Source: Mycolicibacterium anyangense
GTDB taxonomy: Bacteria > Actinomycetota > Actinomycetes > Mycobacteriales > Mycobacteriaceae
Length of the DNA: 64,000 nt
Direction: 5' to 3'
Assembly (NCBI RefSeq): GCF_010731855.1
Contig: NZ_AP022620.1
Location: 1,984,001-2,048,000 of the forward strand
This document shows, in pieces, positions 47,330 to 56,322 of the stretch; position 1 is the stretch's first letter; every line of letters starts with the position of its first letter. The position numbers and the translations under genes are program-made. The notes beneath the pieces were generated by a model. The model ran no database searches. It was not told the origin of the DNA and saw only the letters and a list, made by a program, of their open reading frames with translations.

Positions 47330-47349
47330 CCTGTTGAGGAGGCGACCAC

Positions 47350-47742
47350 ATGGCCAAAAGATTAGCTACAGCCCTTGCTGCCGCGGCGGCGAGCGGGGCC
47401 ATAGCTGCACCTCCGGCAAACGCAGACGTTCAGCCGGGCTGCGAGAGCATCCCGTGGGGATTCCTCGGAACCCAGACCCGCAGCATCTGCGACGGGCCGC
47501 TTCAGGCGGACGGCAGTTGGGTGCGATTCCGGATGGTCTGGGTACCAGCGCACCAAGTACCGGTTCGAACCAGTTGCGGGACGTACATCTGCACGACCAG
47601 TGGCGGCTACTGGCAGGACGAGCAGGTATTCGAAAAGGTGAAGTACCCCGTTACGCCCGACACGGTGGTGCCAGGCGAGCCCGGGTGGCTGCCGCCGACG
47701 TACACCGACGCGGGGGGTTTCACCCCCATCAACTTCGGCTAG
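47350..47742 (+). CDS. Small secreted protein with CDGP motif
   Basis: A 130-residue exported protein. The signal peptide (about residues 1-25) ends PPANA before DVQ. The mature region starts with CESIPWGFLGTQTR and SICDGPLQADGSW, the CDGP motif that names a group of small mycobacterial and mycobacteriophage secreted proteins. Four cysteines probably form two disulfides. GAGGAGG lies 7 bases before the ATG, a strong ribosome-binding site. The 3' end overlaps the convergent PE-PPE-domain gene by 14 bp. The function is unknown. Confidence 0.8.
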   Translation: MAKRLATALAAAAASGAIAAPPANADVQPGCESIPWGFLGTQTRSICDGPLQADGSWVRFRMVWVPAHQVPVRTSCGTYICTTSGGYWQDEQVFEKVKYPVTPDTVVPGEPGWLPPTYTDAGGFTPINFG

Positions 47743-49069
47743 CGGCAGATCTGCGCCCGGTGCCCCCGGTGGTCGCAGCATGTGCCGCGCGCTGCCGTGG
47801 CGCGGCAATCGCGGTTCGTGAAGGTTTGGCTGTGGCGCGCTTGCCATGCGCCGTGTGCGAGTTTGGCGCAGCGGCGGCAGGCGCCGGTGTGAACGGTGTG
47901 GGCGATCCGTAGGGGTCGATCGCGCCGGTGTCGACCGGTGGCCCGCCGACACCGTAGGGTCCCGGCGCAGTGGTGTGGAAGGGCCGGTTCGTCGGATCAC
48001 CGGTGAGCGTGGCGATCCCGTTGTCCCAGCCGGTCGGGATCGCTTCCAGGAAGTTCGCCGCCGTCTTGAGAAGGTCGGGAACAAAAAGCCATCTGGCCGG
48101 GGTGGGTTGGCCGGGATTGATGGTGCGGTCGTAACCCGCTTCGATGAGAACACGCAGTGGCGGGTCCAACGTGGCGGCCAATGCAGGACCGATGACCGGA
48201 ATCTGCTCGAGCGGCATCAGCAGGGGCACCGTCTTCGCCGGCGCGAGATAGTAGGTGGTGTCTTGGTATTGGCCCTGCAGCCGGACATCGGTCGAGGCGA
48301 AGTACGCCGTCTCGGGATGGAAGTAGAGGAATCCGACCAGGACGTTGAGATCGGCCAGCAGGTTCAGCGGGTTGGTCGGGAAGTCGGCCACCGGCTCATA
48401 CTGGTTGGCTACATCGACCGTGGTAATGGGATGCGGCTCAGGGGAATTCGTGGTCATCGCGCCATTGAAGGTCACACCGATGATCGGGAGGTGCCAGCCG
48501 ACGAACCGCTCGAGGATGCCGCCGTTGGGACGGTTCGGGTTCGCGTTGATGATGAAGCTCACCGTGGTTCCCGGCGGCGGATGCGCGATGAGGTCGTACT
48601 TCTCCAACGCGGCGATCGCCGCGCTCTGGGAGTATCCGAAGACCACGTAGGAGGTGTCGGTCAGCGTGGACGTGCCGGTACTGGTGAACGGCGGGTCGGT
48701 GACGGTACACGGCTTCTTACGCAGGCAGGCATCCAGATTGGCCAGCCCGATCGCCACCGACTGGTCGTAGGGCATGTCCGACAAGCCGGTATCGAAGCGG
48801 AACTGTTCAGGGCCGTACACCGCGATCGGCGAACACACGGATCCGCACAACCCGGACGGCGTGACGTAGCTGGCGTCGGCGTTGCCGACGTACTGGGTGA
48901 TGTACTCGGTGGTGTCCTCGGGGATGCTCAGCGGGTGGCCGGTGCCGCCCATGTACAGGGCCGTGGCAGCCAGCGCGACAACCGCCGACGGCAGCGGCGT
49001 CAGCGTCACGAGCAGCGCCGCGCCGAATATCAGGACGGCGAGCGCGCCCGATCGGGCGACTTTGCCCAT
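47729..49069 (-). CDS. PE-PPE-domain secreted serine hydrolase
   Basis: A 446-residue protein with a hydrophobic N-terminus (about residues 5-35) and the PE-PPE alpha/beta-hydrolase domain, without a PE or PPE N-terminal module. The nucleophile elbow is GYSQS in VVFGYSQSAAIAALE; NPNRPNGGI and the following segments match the family. Known members have esterase/lipase activity. The C-terminal 80 residues are Pro/Ala/Arg-rich and low complexity. ATG 49069 was preferred to GTG 49090 because a GGGGG tract lies 9 bases before it. It converges on the CDGP gene. Confidence 0.87.
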   Translation of the reverse strand: MGKVARSGALAVLIFGAALLVTLTPLPSAVVALAATALYMGGTGHPLSIPEDTTEYITQYVGNADASYVTPSGLCGSVCSPIAVYGPEQFRFDTGLSDMPYDQSVAIGLANLDACLRKKPCTVTDPPFTSTGTSTLTDTSYVVFGYSQSAAIAALEKYDLIAHPPPGTTVSFIINANPNRPNGGILERFVGWHLPIIGVTFNGAMTTNSPEPHPITTVDVANQYEPVADFPTNPLNLLADLNVLVGFLYFHPETAYFASTDVRLQGQYQDTTYYLAPAKTVPLLMPLEQIPVIGPALAATLDPPLRVLIEAGYDRTINPGQPTPARWLFVPDLLKTAANFLEAIPTGWDNGIATLTGDPTNRPFHTTAPGPYGVGGPPVDTGAIDPYGSPTPFTPAPAAAAPNSHTAHGKRATAKPSRTAIAAPRQRAAHAATTGGTGRRSAASRS

Positions 49070-49375
49070 GGTGGGACCCCCGTCCCTCACGCTGACCGTT
49101 GGCTCCGACCCAACGATCTGCTGGCTTCAGAGTGGCAGGGCTCACTGCGGCGAACTACGGCCTTAGGTCACCGGATTTGTGGACTGCGCCTCGATGAGGA
49201 TGGGCGCTCGCGAATGACTTCGGCGACGTATTGGTTGCGCCACCATCAAGCTCAGGAAGTTCACCAGCGGTGGCGATGATGGCGGCGGCAATTCATCAAT
49301 TACCTGAGGAACCTTTACATCTTGAGTATGCATTTCGTACTCTTCAGAGGTACGAAATGCATAGTTGGGAGCAGA
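49070..49375. other. Region between the PE-PPE hydrolase and the AbiE operon
   Basis: These 306 bp hold no convincing gene. Short open frames on both strands (49163-49471 minus, 49231-49629 plus) lack family features and owe matching residues to the large inverted repeat at 49327-49363. The region must contain the promoters of both divergent neighbours. Base composition is somewhat less GC-rich than flanking genes near 49290-49370. Confidence 0.5.
49327..49363. promoter_or_regulatory. Perfect 14-bp inverted repeat upstream of abiEi
   Basis: TATGCATTTCGTAC (49327-49340) and GTACGAAATGCATA (49350-49363) are exact reverse complements with a 9-bp spacer. The repeat ends 12 bp before the antitoxin ATG. 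AbiEi antitoxins of other bacteria bind inverted repeats in their own promoter to repress the operon, so this is the probable autoregulatory operator. Confidence 0.75.
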
Positions 49376-50017
49376 ATGGCGCAGGACCGCAGCACCCCCC
49401 TGCCGACAAGTCTGGCGCAAGTGCCGATGAAGACGATTCGGCCAAGCGATGCGGCTCGCCACTACGCCCATCCACGCGCACAGCTGGGTCGCCTCACCGA
49501 ACGTGGATTACTGCATCGTCTCGCCCACGGCTACTACATGGTGGTGCCGCAAGACAGAGTGGGGCGCAGCTGGATGCCGGGGCTGGAGACCGCAGCGGCG
49601 GGCATCGCCTCGGCGATCTACGGGCCTGACAACATCGTCGTAATGGGCGTCAGTGCCGCGCGCCTGCACGGGGCGATTCCACGCGCACTCACCATCGCGG
49701 CAATCGCCACCCCCCAGCAGCACCGGCCCATCGAGTTGTCAGATCGCACCGGATCTATCCGATTCGTCAAACGCACCACCCAGAATCTGGATGCCGAACG
49801 CTACGAAACCGAGCTCGGACCAACGCTGGTGACCACACCTGAGCAGACGATCTTGGACCTCGCCCACCGACCCAAACTTGGCGGCGCCGAGATCGATATC
49901 CCAGGTGCCGTCGCAGTACTATACGAGCGCAGCGACAAAGACCGTCTACTGGCTTTGGCCACCGAACAGAGACGCACAGCGTCTTTGGAGCGGGCGGAAG
50001 CCTGGGCTCGACGGTGA
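49376..50017 (+). CDS. AbiEi-like antitoxin of a type IV toxin-antitoxin system
   Basis: A 213-residue protein. The N-terminal winged helix (DAARHYAHPRAQLGRLTERG, about residues 25-44, then LLHRLAHGYYMVVP) and the following AAAGIASAIYGPDNIVVMGV are typical of AbiEi antitoxins, which repress the operon and neutralise the AbiEii nucleotidyltransferase. ATG 49376 gives MAQDRSTPLP; earlier starts would run through the inverted repeat. It overlaps the toxin gene by 4 bp. In other bacteria AbiE also aborts phage infection. Confidence 0.83.
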   Translation: MAQDRSTPLPTSLAQVPMKTIRPSDAARHYAHPRAQLGRLTERGLLHRLAHGYYMVVPQDRVGRSWMPGLETAAAGIASAIYGPDNIVVMGVSAARLHGAIPRALTIAAIATPQQHRPIELSDRTGSIRFVKRTTQNLDAERYETELGPTLVTTPEQTILDLAHRPKLGGAEIDIPGAVAVLYERSDKDRLLALATEQRRTASLERAEAWARR

Positions 50018-50811
50018 TCATCGGCGAAATATCCTCCGTCGCTGAACAATTCGGTGTCGCAACCGAACAAGCCGAACGCGACCACCTCATCTCCCATCTC
50101 CTTGCCTTTCTCAGCAGGGACTTTGGCGACCAGATTCACTTCATCGGCGGTACGGCGCTCGCCCGCACCCACCTACCGAATGGCCGGTTGAGCGAGGACA
50201 TCGACCTCGTCGCGGTCGACGACCGCAAGGCCGTGGCCGTCGGGCTGGATGCTGCGCTCCCCCGCGCACTCGCCCGTACGCACGGACGACTCACGGTGGA
50301 CCCAGCACTCGGCAGCATTTCCGACACAAGTGGGGCGATCCTGCGGACTTCCGAAGGGCTGACGGTGCGGATGCAATTGCTGTCCTCCCGGACCCGAACC
50401 GTGTGGCCGACAGAGCGGCGAGCTGTGGTCCAGCGCTAGTCCGATGCACCCGCCGCCGAGCTGTTGGTGCCCACGCTTCCCGCCTTCGCCGCATCCAAGA
50501 CTGCGACGTGGTTCGACAGACACGCTTCCCGTGACCTATGGGATCTCTGGGCACTGGACCGGATCGGCGCTATCGATGCCGAAGCCGAGGCTCTCTACCG
50601 ACGGTATGGGCCTACCAACAGGCCGCCCAGCCTCCGCGACTTCACGACCGCACCAACGCAGGCCGACTGGCAGAACCAGCTCGCAGGCCAAACCCGCCTC
50701 ACGGTTTCACCTATGCAGGCCCTCACCGCCGTCCACGACGCTTGGGCTCGGGCCATCAACCCCACCCGCCGGACCCAGCCGACCCGCATGGGCAACGGAC
50801 AAAGCGAATAG
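50014..50811 (+). pseudogene. AbiEii-like nucleotidyltransferase toxin interrupted by an in-frame amber codon
   Basis: The frame starts at GTG 50014 and encodes the nucleotidyltransferase motif FIGGTALARTHL...SEDIDL (GGTAL at residues 45-49, DxD at 62-64). Codon 142 (50437-50439) is TAG, after WPTERRAVVQR and before SDAPAAELLVPT. The family normally has Tyr here (QRYSDAP), so a TAC-to-TAG change is the likely lesion. The same frame then runs open to 50811 and encodes the rest of the domain (FAASKTATWFDRHASRDLWD). The N-terminal fragment has 141 residues; a GTG at 50464 could start a separate C-terminal fragment. The full toxin would be about 265 residues. Confidence 0.85.
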
Positions 50812-50833
50812 TCTGATCTAGAAAAACCGGCTC

Positions 50834-50910
50834 TGGTAGGGCGGGCGGGGCTCGAACCCGCGACCAAGGGATTATGAGTCCCCGGCTCTAACCAACTGAG
50901 CTACCGCCCC
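50834..50910 (-). tRNA. tRNA with anticodon CAU (elongator Met or Ile2)
   Basis: A complete cloverleaf on the minus strand including encoded CCA (50834-50836). The 7-bp acceptor stem GGGGCGG/CCGCCCT (first pair G-U), D arm GCTC...GAGC, anticodon loop CTCATAA and T arm GCGGG-TTCGAGC-CCCGC are all present. The CAU anticodon and internal D-loop insertion mark an elongator-type tRNA. The variable region TTGGTC resembles that of the lysidine-modified tRNA-Ile2 (E. coli ileX) more than elongator Met, so identity is uncertain. Confidence 0.92.
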
Positions 50911-50966
50911 TCGTGTGCGGCACCTATGGTCGCATGCCAACCGGGGCGGGCGTCACAAGGCCCAGA

Positions 50967-51464
50967 TCAGCCCAGCGCGCTGCCGTCGCTGTCGACCAGG
51001 CTCTCCACTTCACCGGCGAGCGCCGACAGCTGGGCCAGTTCCTCCTGGGTGTACTCCCGCGCGGTGTCGTCGAGCACGCACACCGTGCCCACCACCCGCC
51101 CGGACCCGTCGTGCACCGGCAGGCCCAGATAGTTGTGCAGCCCGAATTCCACCTCGTCCTCGTTACCGGCGAAGGCGGCGTCCTCGCGTGAATCGCGCAC
51201 AAACACCGGGCTGTCCGAATCGACCACCCGCTCGCAGTACAGCGGCACCCGAGACTCGTCGTCCAGCGCTTTCTTGCCCGCCGCACCGACGGTGTAGTGC
51301 TGGGTGGCCTCGCCGGCGGTCGCGGCCACCACCATCGCGTCGGGTTCCGAGCGCATCACCAACACGGACTTGACCCCCAGCTGCTGGGCGATCGTCTCCA
51401 GCCGCCCGGCCAGCGGTGCCAGACCTGCGGTGGTATCGGTCGTATGCGGTTGTGCGCTCGCCAT
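50967..51464 (-). CDS. GAF-domain protein
   Basis: A 165-residue soluble protein consisting mainly of one GAF domain: LETIAQQLGVKSVLVMRSEP (about residues 22-41), VPLYCERVVDSDSPVFVRDS (about 77-96) and the YLGLPVHDGSGRVVGTVCVLD core (about 115-135). No output domain follows, so it is a single-domain sensor binding a small molecule or partner. ATG 51464 (MASAQPHTTD) was chosen; the upstream frame overlaps the divergent lyase gene. It is divergent from the threonine aldolase with about 67 bp between starts. Confidence 0.85.
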   Translation of the reverse strand: MASAQPHTTDTTAGLAPLAGRLETIAQQLGVKSVLVMRSEPDAMVVAATAGEATQHYTVGAAGKKALDDESRVPLYCERVVDSDSPVFVRDSREDAAFAGNEDEVEFGLHNYLGLPVHDGSGRVVGTVCVLDDTAREYTQEELAQLSALAGEVESLVDSDGSALG

Positions 51465-51531
51465 ATCGCGAGTCTCCCAGCGGCCGCCGGCGCCGGCCAG
51501 CGTTTCCCTCACCCCGAATCCGGGTGTAACG

Positions 51532-52584
51532 ATGAGAGCCGTGCCGCACACGTCCGCCGCCTTCGCCTCCGACAACGCCGCCCCCGCACACCCAGCGGCC
51601 CTCGACGCCGTGATCGCCGCCAATCACGGTGCCCTGCCGTCGTACGGCGCCGACGCGATCACCCGTCGCGCCGTCGAGCGGATCCGGGAGACGTTCGAGT
51701 CACCGCAGGGCCGGGTGCTGTTCGCCTTCACCGGGACCGCCGCCAACATCATCGCGCTGTCCGCCGCGGTTCGCCCCTGGGACGAGATCCTCTGCAGCGA
51801 CATCGCGCACTCGCTGATGGACGAGGCCGGCGGCCCGGTCCGGGTGTCCGGCGCCAGCCTGGTCCCGCTGCCCAGTGACGACGGCATCATCGACCCGGAC
51901 CTGCTGACCCGCCGCATCGCCCGCCGCGGCGAGGTCCACCATTCCCAGCCGCGCATCGTCAGCATCACCCAGTCCACCGAGAACGGCCGGGTGTGGCAGC
52001 CCGATACCCTGGCGGCCTTCATCGACCACGCCCACCGATTGGATCTCCTGGTCCACGTCGACGGCGCCCGGATCGCGAACGCCATTGCCGCCCTGGGCGT
52101 TACACCAGCAGAGGCGATCGGTGACGCCGACATCGTGACCGTCGGCGGCACCAAGATCGGGATGGTGTTCGGTGACGCGATCCTGGTGCGCCGCCCCGAG
52201 CACTTCACCGGCATCGAATTCACCCAGAAGCAGATCGGTCACCTGGCCAGTAAACATCGTTATGTCTCAGCGCAATTCGACGCCATGCTCACCGACGGCG
52301 AATGGCTGCGGGCCGCCGCCCATGCCAATGCGTTGGCCGCCCGGCTGTCCACCGGCATGACAGACCTCGGTCTGCAGCTGGCCTCCCCTACCGAGGCCAA
52401 CGAGATCTTCGTCGACCTGAACCCGGACACCCTGGATGCGGTTCGCGAGCACTTCACGGTCCACGTCCCCGACCCGCACAAAGCGGCCGCACGGTTCGTC
52501 TGCTCGTGGGCCACCACCGACGAGGATGTCGACGCCGCCCTCGGCGTGCTCAGGCGTACTGCGTCTGACCGTCGGCGTCGATGA
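51532..52584 (+). CDS. Low-specificity L-threonine aldolase (PLP-dependent)
   Basis: A 350-residue fold-type I PLP enzyme that cleaves threonine/allo-threonine to glycine and acetaldehyde. PLP-binding features are [10 protein letters not shown] (phosphate cup, about residues 66-75), [10 protein letters not shown] (about 178-187, Asp ring-nitrogen contact) and the lysine in [13 protein letters not shown] (about 207). The start may be ATG 51532 or GTG 51541; ribosome-binding signals are weak for both. It converges on the CMD-family gene, overlapping its 3' end by 35 bp. Confidence 0.9.
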   Translation: MRAVPHTSAAFASDNAAPAHPAALDAVIAANHGALPSYGADAITRRAVERIRETFESPQGRVLFAFTGTAANIIALSAAVRPWDEILCSDIAHSLMDEAGGPVRVSGASLVPLPSDDGIIDPDLLTRRIARRGEVHHSQPRIVSITQSTENGRVWQPDTLAAFIDHAHRLDLLVHVDGARIANAIAALGVTPAEAIGDADIVTVGGTKIGMVFGDAILVRRPEHFTGIEFTQKQIGHLASKHRYVSAQFDAMLTDGEWLRAAAHANALAARLSTGMTDLGLQLASPTEANEIFVDLNPDTLDAVREHFTVHVPDPHKAAARFVCSWATTDEDVDAALGVLRRTASDRRRR

Positions 52585-53392
52585 GGTAGCGCTCGGTTCC
52601 CTCCTGGACCCGGGGCGCATCGGCAGCCAGCGCCACCGCGATCTTGTTGCTGGCGTTGCGCATCACGTCCAGCGTCAGCTCGCGGGCCTGCTCGGCGGTG
52701 AAGTGCTCGCGCACCCCGGCCGCCACCGCCGGGCTGATCCGGGCCGGTGACCAGATCAACGCGTCGACGTAGCGCAGCGCCGCCTTGTGCGCGTCGCTGA
52801 GCAGCTCGGAGTTCTCGTAGTGCTCGATGTCGTCGTACAGGCTTTCCGATCCCCCGGCGTCCAGCGCGCTGCCCTCGCGCAGCGACTTGCACAGCCGGCA
52901 GTTGTGCTGGGCCGCTCCGCGCAGCCGCACCACCTCCGAGGTCACCGGATCCAGCGTCCGCAGCCGCGCCACTCCGGGCAGCAGCCGGTTGAACACCACA
53001 TCGCCCACATCCACGCCGGCATCCCAGCGCGGCGACTCGGGCCACCATGGCACCGGCTGGCCCAGCACCTCCAGACCGTTGCGTACCCGCGGCAGGAAGT
53101 CGGCGACGAACATCTGGATCACCGCGCCGAAGGCGCCCGCTCCCAGCGCGCCGGTCAGCGCGGTGCGCTGGGCATCGGACACCGCCGCGACGTCGACGCT
53201 GAACTGCTCGGCGAAGTCGACCAGAACGCGATCGGTGTCCGACTCGGGTTCGGTGACGACCTCTTCCGCCGGCAGCGGGGTGAGCTGCAGGGCGGTTGCG
53301 CAGGTCGAGCGGGTCAGCCCGATCAGTCGCTGCTGGCCGGGCGGGGACTGCACGACGAGGGCGGTCAGCTCAGCATCGAGATCGTCGCTCAT
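52550..53392 (-). CDS. Carboxymuconolactone decarboxylase-like (AhpD-fold) protein
   Basis: A 280-residue all-helical protein. The CxxC pair in [20 protein letters not shown] (about residues 158-177) and the following helices fit the CMD/AhpD fold, which supplies peroxidase-type reductant activity in AhpD. An N-terminal half of about 130 residues precedes it, suggesting a tandem or fused arrangement. ATG 53392 ([12 protein letters not shown]) was chosen; the longer frame reads into tldE. It lies 9 bp downstream of tldE on the same strand. Confidence 0.82.
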   Translation of the reverse strand: MSDDLDAELTALVVQSPPGQQRLIGLTRSTCATALQLTPLPAEEVVTEPESDTDRVLVDFAEQFSVDVAAVSDAQRTALTGALGAGAFGAVIQMFVADFLPRVRNGLEVLGQPVPWWPESPRWDAGVDVGDVVFNRLLPGVARLRTLDPVTSEVVRLRGAAQHNCRLCKSLREGSALDAGGSESLYDDIEHYENSELLSDAHKAALRYVDALIWSPARISPAVAAGVREHFTAEQARELTLDVMRNASNKIAVALAADAPRVQEGTERYLIDADGQTQYA

Positions 53393-53400
53393 CCTGGCGA

Positions 53401-54762
53401 TTATTGCGCCTGGCTCATCGAGGACATGTGAAAGTCCGGGATTCGCAGGGTGGGCATCACCGCGCGGGTGGCCCAGTCGCCCCATTCGCGGGGCAGCGTC
53501 GCCTCGGCGACCCCGGCTTCGGTGGCCCGCCGCAACAGGTCGAGGGGACTCTCGTTGAAGCGGAAGTTGTTGACCGCGGCGGTGACTTCGCCGTCCTCGA
53601 TCAGGTACACCCCGTCGCGAGTCAACCCGGTCAACAGCAGGGTGGTCGGGTCGACGGTGCGGATGTACCACAGCGTGGTCAGCAGCAGGCCTCGCTCGGT
53701 GGCGGCCACCATATCGGCAAGGTCGGCGCCACCACCGGTCATCAATAGGTTGTCGGCAGGCACCGCGAGCTCGGTTCCGAACTCGGCGGCCGCGGCCCGC
53801 GGATAGGCCAGCGCGTGGATGGCACCCTCGCGGATCCAGTCCACCCGTCCGATGTCGATTCCGTTGTCGAACACCGAGATCCGCTCGGAGCTACTGGTGG
53901 CGTGGACAAACGGGGCGCATTCCTGGCCCGCGGCGAACGGGTCGGAGTACATGGTCAACGGCAGATCGGTGAGCTTCTCCCCCACCCGCGTTCCGCCGCC
54001 CGGTGCCGACAGCGCGGTACGCCCCTCCTGGGCGCCGCGGCCGTCCATCGACCAGCCCAGGTAGATCATCATGTCGGCCACCGTCGACGGCGGCATCAGC
54101 GTCTCGTACCGGCCGGCCGGCAACTCGACGGTGCGCTGCGCCCAGCCCAGCCGCATGGCCAGGTCTTCGAGCAGGGTGTCGGTCGGCACGTCGGTGAACC
54201 AGGGCGTGCTGATCCCGGCCCAGGCGCTGGCGGACGCGCGTTTGGCGTTGATCTCGACGGTTCCGGTGGGCTGGGTGAAGCGGCGGCGCACCCCCGTCGA
54301 CGTCGCGAGGAACGTCGTCTCGACCAGGTGGTGGGCGTAGCCGTAGAGCCGGTCGGTGCCGGTGAAACCGCGGGTCAGGGATTCGGCGACATCGGCGAAC
54401 ACCTCGGCGCCCGTTTCCGCGACGGCCTCGTTCCAGTCATCGGGCGTCGGCCCACCGGCGAGCAGTGACGCGGCATCACTGGCCGCCGGCGCGGCGTGTG
54501 CGGCGCGCTCGGCGGCGGCCACCACGGCCGGGAGGGCAGCCGGGTCGACGTCGCTGGTGCGGATCGCCCCGGTGTGGGCCGCATTGCCAGTGCGGACAAT
54601 GGAAATCACCGTCGTGGTGCGGGTGCTGCCGACGCCGTTGGTGGTCATCGAGTTCCCGGCCCAGCGCAATGACGCCTCGGCGCGGTCGGTGACGATGACG
54701 ATCGTCTCGTCCACGGTCGCGGCGGCCAGAGCCAGCTCGACGACCTGCTGTGCGGGGATCAT
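53401..54762 (-). CDS. TldE/PmbA-family protease subunit
   Basis: A 453-residue partner subunit of the TldD/TldE heterodimeric protease, which in E. coli matures microcin B17 and processes unfolded peptides. The TldE member lacks the HExxxH zinc site. N-terminal [20 protein letters not shown] and the C-terminal [20 protein letters not shown] are characteristic. It overlaps the tldD stop by 4 bp. The pair corresponds to Rv2314c/Rv2315c as I recall; the native substrate in mycobacteria is unknown. Confidence 0.9.
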   Translation of the reverse strand: MIPAQQVVELALAAATVDETIVIVTDRAEASLRWAGNSMTTNGVGSTRTTTVISIVRTGNAAHTGAIRTSDVDPAALPAVVAAAERAAHAAPAASDAASLLAGGPTPDDWNEAVAETGAEVFADVAESLTRGFTGTDRLYGYAHHLVETTFLATSTGVRRRFTQPTGTVEINAKRASASAWAGISTPWFTDVPTDTLLEDLAMRLGWAQRTVELPAGRYETLMPPSTVADMMIYLGWSMDGRGAQEGRTALSAPGGGTRVGEKLTDLPLTMYSDPFAAGQECAPFVHATSSSERISVFDNGIDIGRVDWIREGAIHALAYPRAAAAEFGTELAVPADNLLMTGGGADLADMVAATERGLLLTTLWYIRTVDPTTLLLTGLTRDGVYLIEDGEVTAAVNNFRFNESPLDLLRRATEAGVAEATLPREWGDWATRAVMPTLRIPDFHMSSMSQAQ

Positions 54763-56276
54763 GAGCGCCCGGCCTCCTCACGGGTGTTGAGCACGTTGAC
54801 ACCGCGGAACAGGGCCGACGGACATCCGTGGCTGACGGCCGCGACCTGGCCGGGCTGGGCCTTGCCACAGTTGAAGGCCCCGCCGAGCCGCCAGGTCGAG
54901 GGTCCGCCGACGGCTTCCATCGAGTTCCAGAAGTCCGTGGTGGTGGCCTGATAGGCGACGTCACGCAGCTGGCCGTCCAGCTTGCCGTCCCGGATCCGGA
55001 AGAACCGCTGCCCGGTGAACTGGAAGTTGTAGCGCTGCATGTCAATTGACCACGACTTGTCACCGACGATGTAGATGCCGTCGCCGACCCGGCCGATCAG
55101 GTCGTCGGTGGACAGGTCCTCGGCGCCGGGCTGCAGCGAGACGTTGGCCATCCGCTGGATCGGCACGTGATGCGGGGAGTCGGCATACGAGCACCCGTTG
55201 GAGCGGTCCTGCCCCAGCCGGGGGGCGAACACCCGGTCCAGCTGGTAGCCCACGAAGATGCCGTCGCGCACCAGGTCCCAGCTCTGGGCGGCCACCCCTT
55301 CATCGTCGTAACCGATTGTCGCCAAACCGTATTCGACGGTGCGGTCGGCGGTCACGTTCATCACCGGGGAGCCGTAGCGCATGGTGTCGAGTTTGTCGGG
55401 CGTGGCGAACGAAGTACCGGCGTAGGCGGCCTCGTAGCCGATCGCCCGGTCGTATTCGGTGGCATGCCCGATGGATTCGTGGATCGTCAGCCACAGGTTG
55501 GTGGGATCGATCACCAGGTCAGTCGGCCCGGCGACGACGCTGGGCGCCTTGGTCTTCTCGGCCAGCAGGATCGGGAGTTCGGCCAGCTCGCTCGACCAGT
55601 CCCACACGTCGTCACCGGCCACCGCCTCCCAGCCCCGCGCGGTGGGCGGGGCCAGGGTGCGCATGGACTCGAAGCTGCCGGCGGCCGGGTCCACGGCGAC
55701 GGCCTCCAGCGTCGGCATCACCCGCACCCGCTGCTGGGTGATGCTCGAGCCGAAGGTGTCGGCGTAGAACACCTGCTCCTTGACGGTGTTGGCCATCGCC
55801 GAGACATGGTCCACACCGTCGGACGCCAGCAACCGGCCGGAGTACTCCCCCAGCAGGGCGATCTTGTCGGCGGTGGGCACGGTGAACGGGTCGATGGCAT
55901 AGGCCGAGACCCAGGTGACGTCGGAGTAGACCGGCTCGGCGGCCAACTCGATGCGTTCGGCGTTCAGCGCGGCCAGGGTGGTCGCGACGGCCACCGCGCG
56001 GCGCGCGGTATCGGCGGCGACCTCGGGAGCCAGCTCGGCGTGCGAAGCGAAGCCCCAGGTGCCGTCGACGATGACCCGCACCGCCAGGCCGATCTCACGG
56101 TCGGTGACCGCGGCTTCCAGCTCCCCGTCGCGCAGCTGGACGACCTCGTTGGTGATCGCGTGGATACGCAGGTCGGCATAGCTGGCGCCGGCGGCGCGCG
56201 CCGCCGACAGCGCCGCGTCGGCCAGGTGGTGACGCGGGAGGGCCAGAAAGTCGGGATCGACGTCACGAGAACTCAC
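54759..56276 (-). CDS. tldD: TldD metalloprotease subunit
   Basis: The 505-residue catalytic subunit of the TldD/TldE protease. The zinc-binding motif HESIGHATE (in LWLTIHESIGHATEYDRAIG, about residues 261-280) is intact, and the C-terminal FNCGKAQPGQVAAVSHGCP carries the conserved cysteine region. A divergent ABC importer gene begins 46 bp away. The first gene of a tldD-tldE-CMD run. Confidence 0.92.
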   Translation of the reverse strand: MSSRDVDPDFLALPRHHLADAALSAARAAGASYADLRIHAITNEVVQLRDGELEAAVTDREIGLAVRVIVDGTWGFASHAELAPEVAADTARRAVAVATTLAALNAERIELAAEPVYSDVTWVSAYAIDPFTVPTADKIALLGEYSGRLLASDGVDHVSAMANTVKEQVFYADTFGSSITQQRVRVMPTLEAVAVDPAAGSFESMRTLAPPTARGWEAVAGDDVWDWSSELAELPILLAEKTKAPSVVAGPTDLVIDPTNLWLTIHESIGHATEYDRAIGYEAAYAGTSFATPDKLDTMRYGSPVMNVTADRTVEYGLATIGYDDEGVAAQSWDLVRDGIFVGYQLDRVFAPRLGQDRSNGCSYADSPHHVPIQRMANVSLQPGAEDLSTDDLIGRVGDGIYIVGDKSWSIDMQRYNFQFTGQRFFRIRDGKLDGQLRDVAYQATTTDFWNSMEAVGGPSTWRLGGAFNCGKAQPGQVAAVSHGCPSALFRGVNVLNTREEAGRS

Positions 56277-56322
56277 CGCTACACCGTAACGGTCGCCACC
56301 GCTGACGGGCTTTAATGCTCAG

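Noticed and set aside
49163..49471. Minus-strand frame of 102 codons upstream of AbiE
   Set aside because: It overlaps the abiEi start and the large inverted repeat. Its repeated EYxMHT-like residues are produced by the palindrome itself. No family features.
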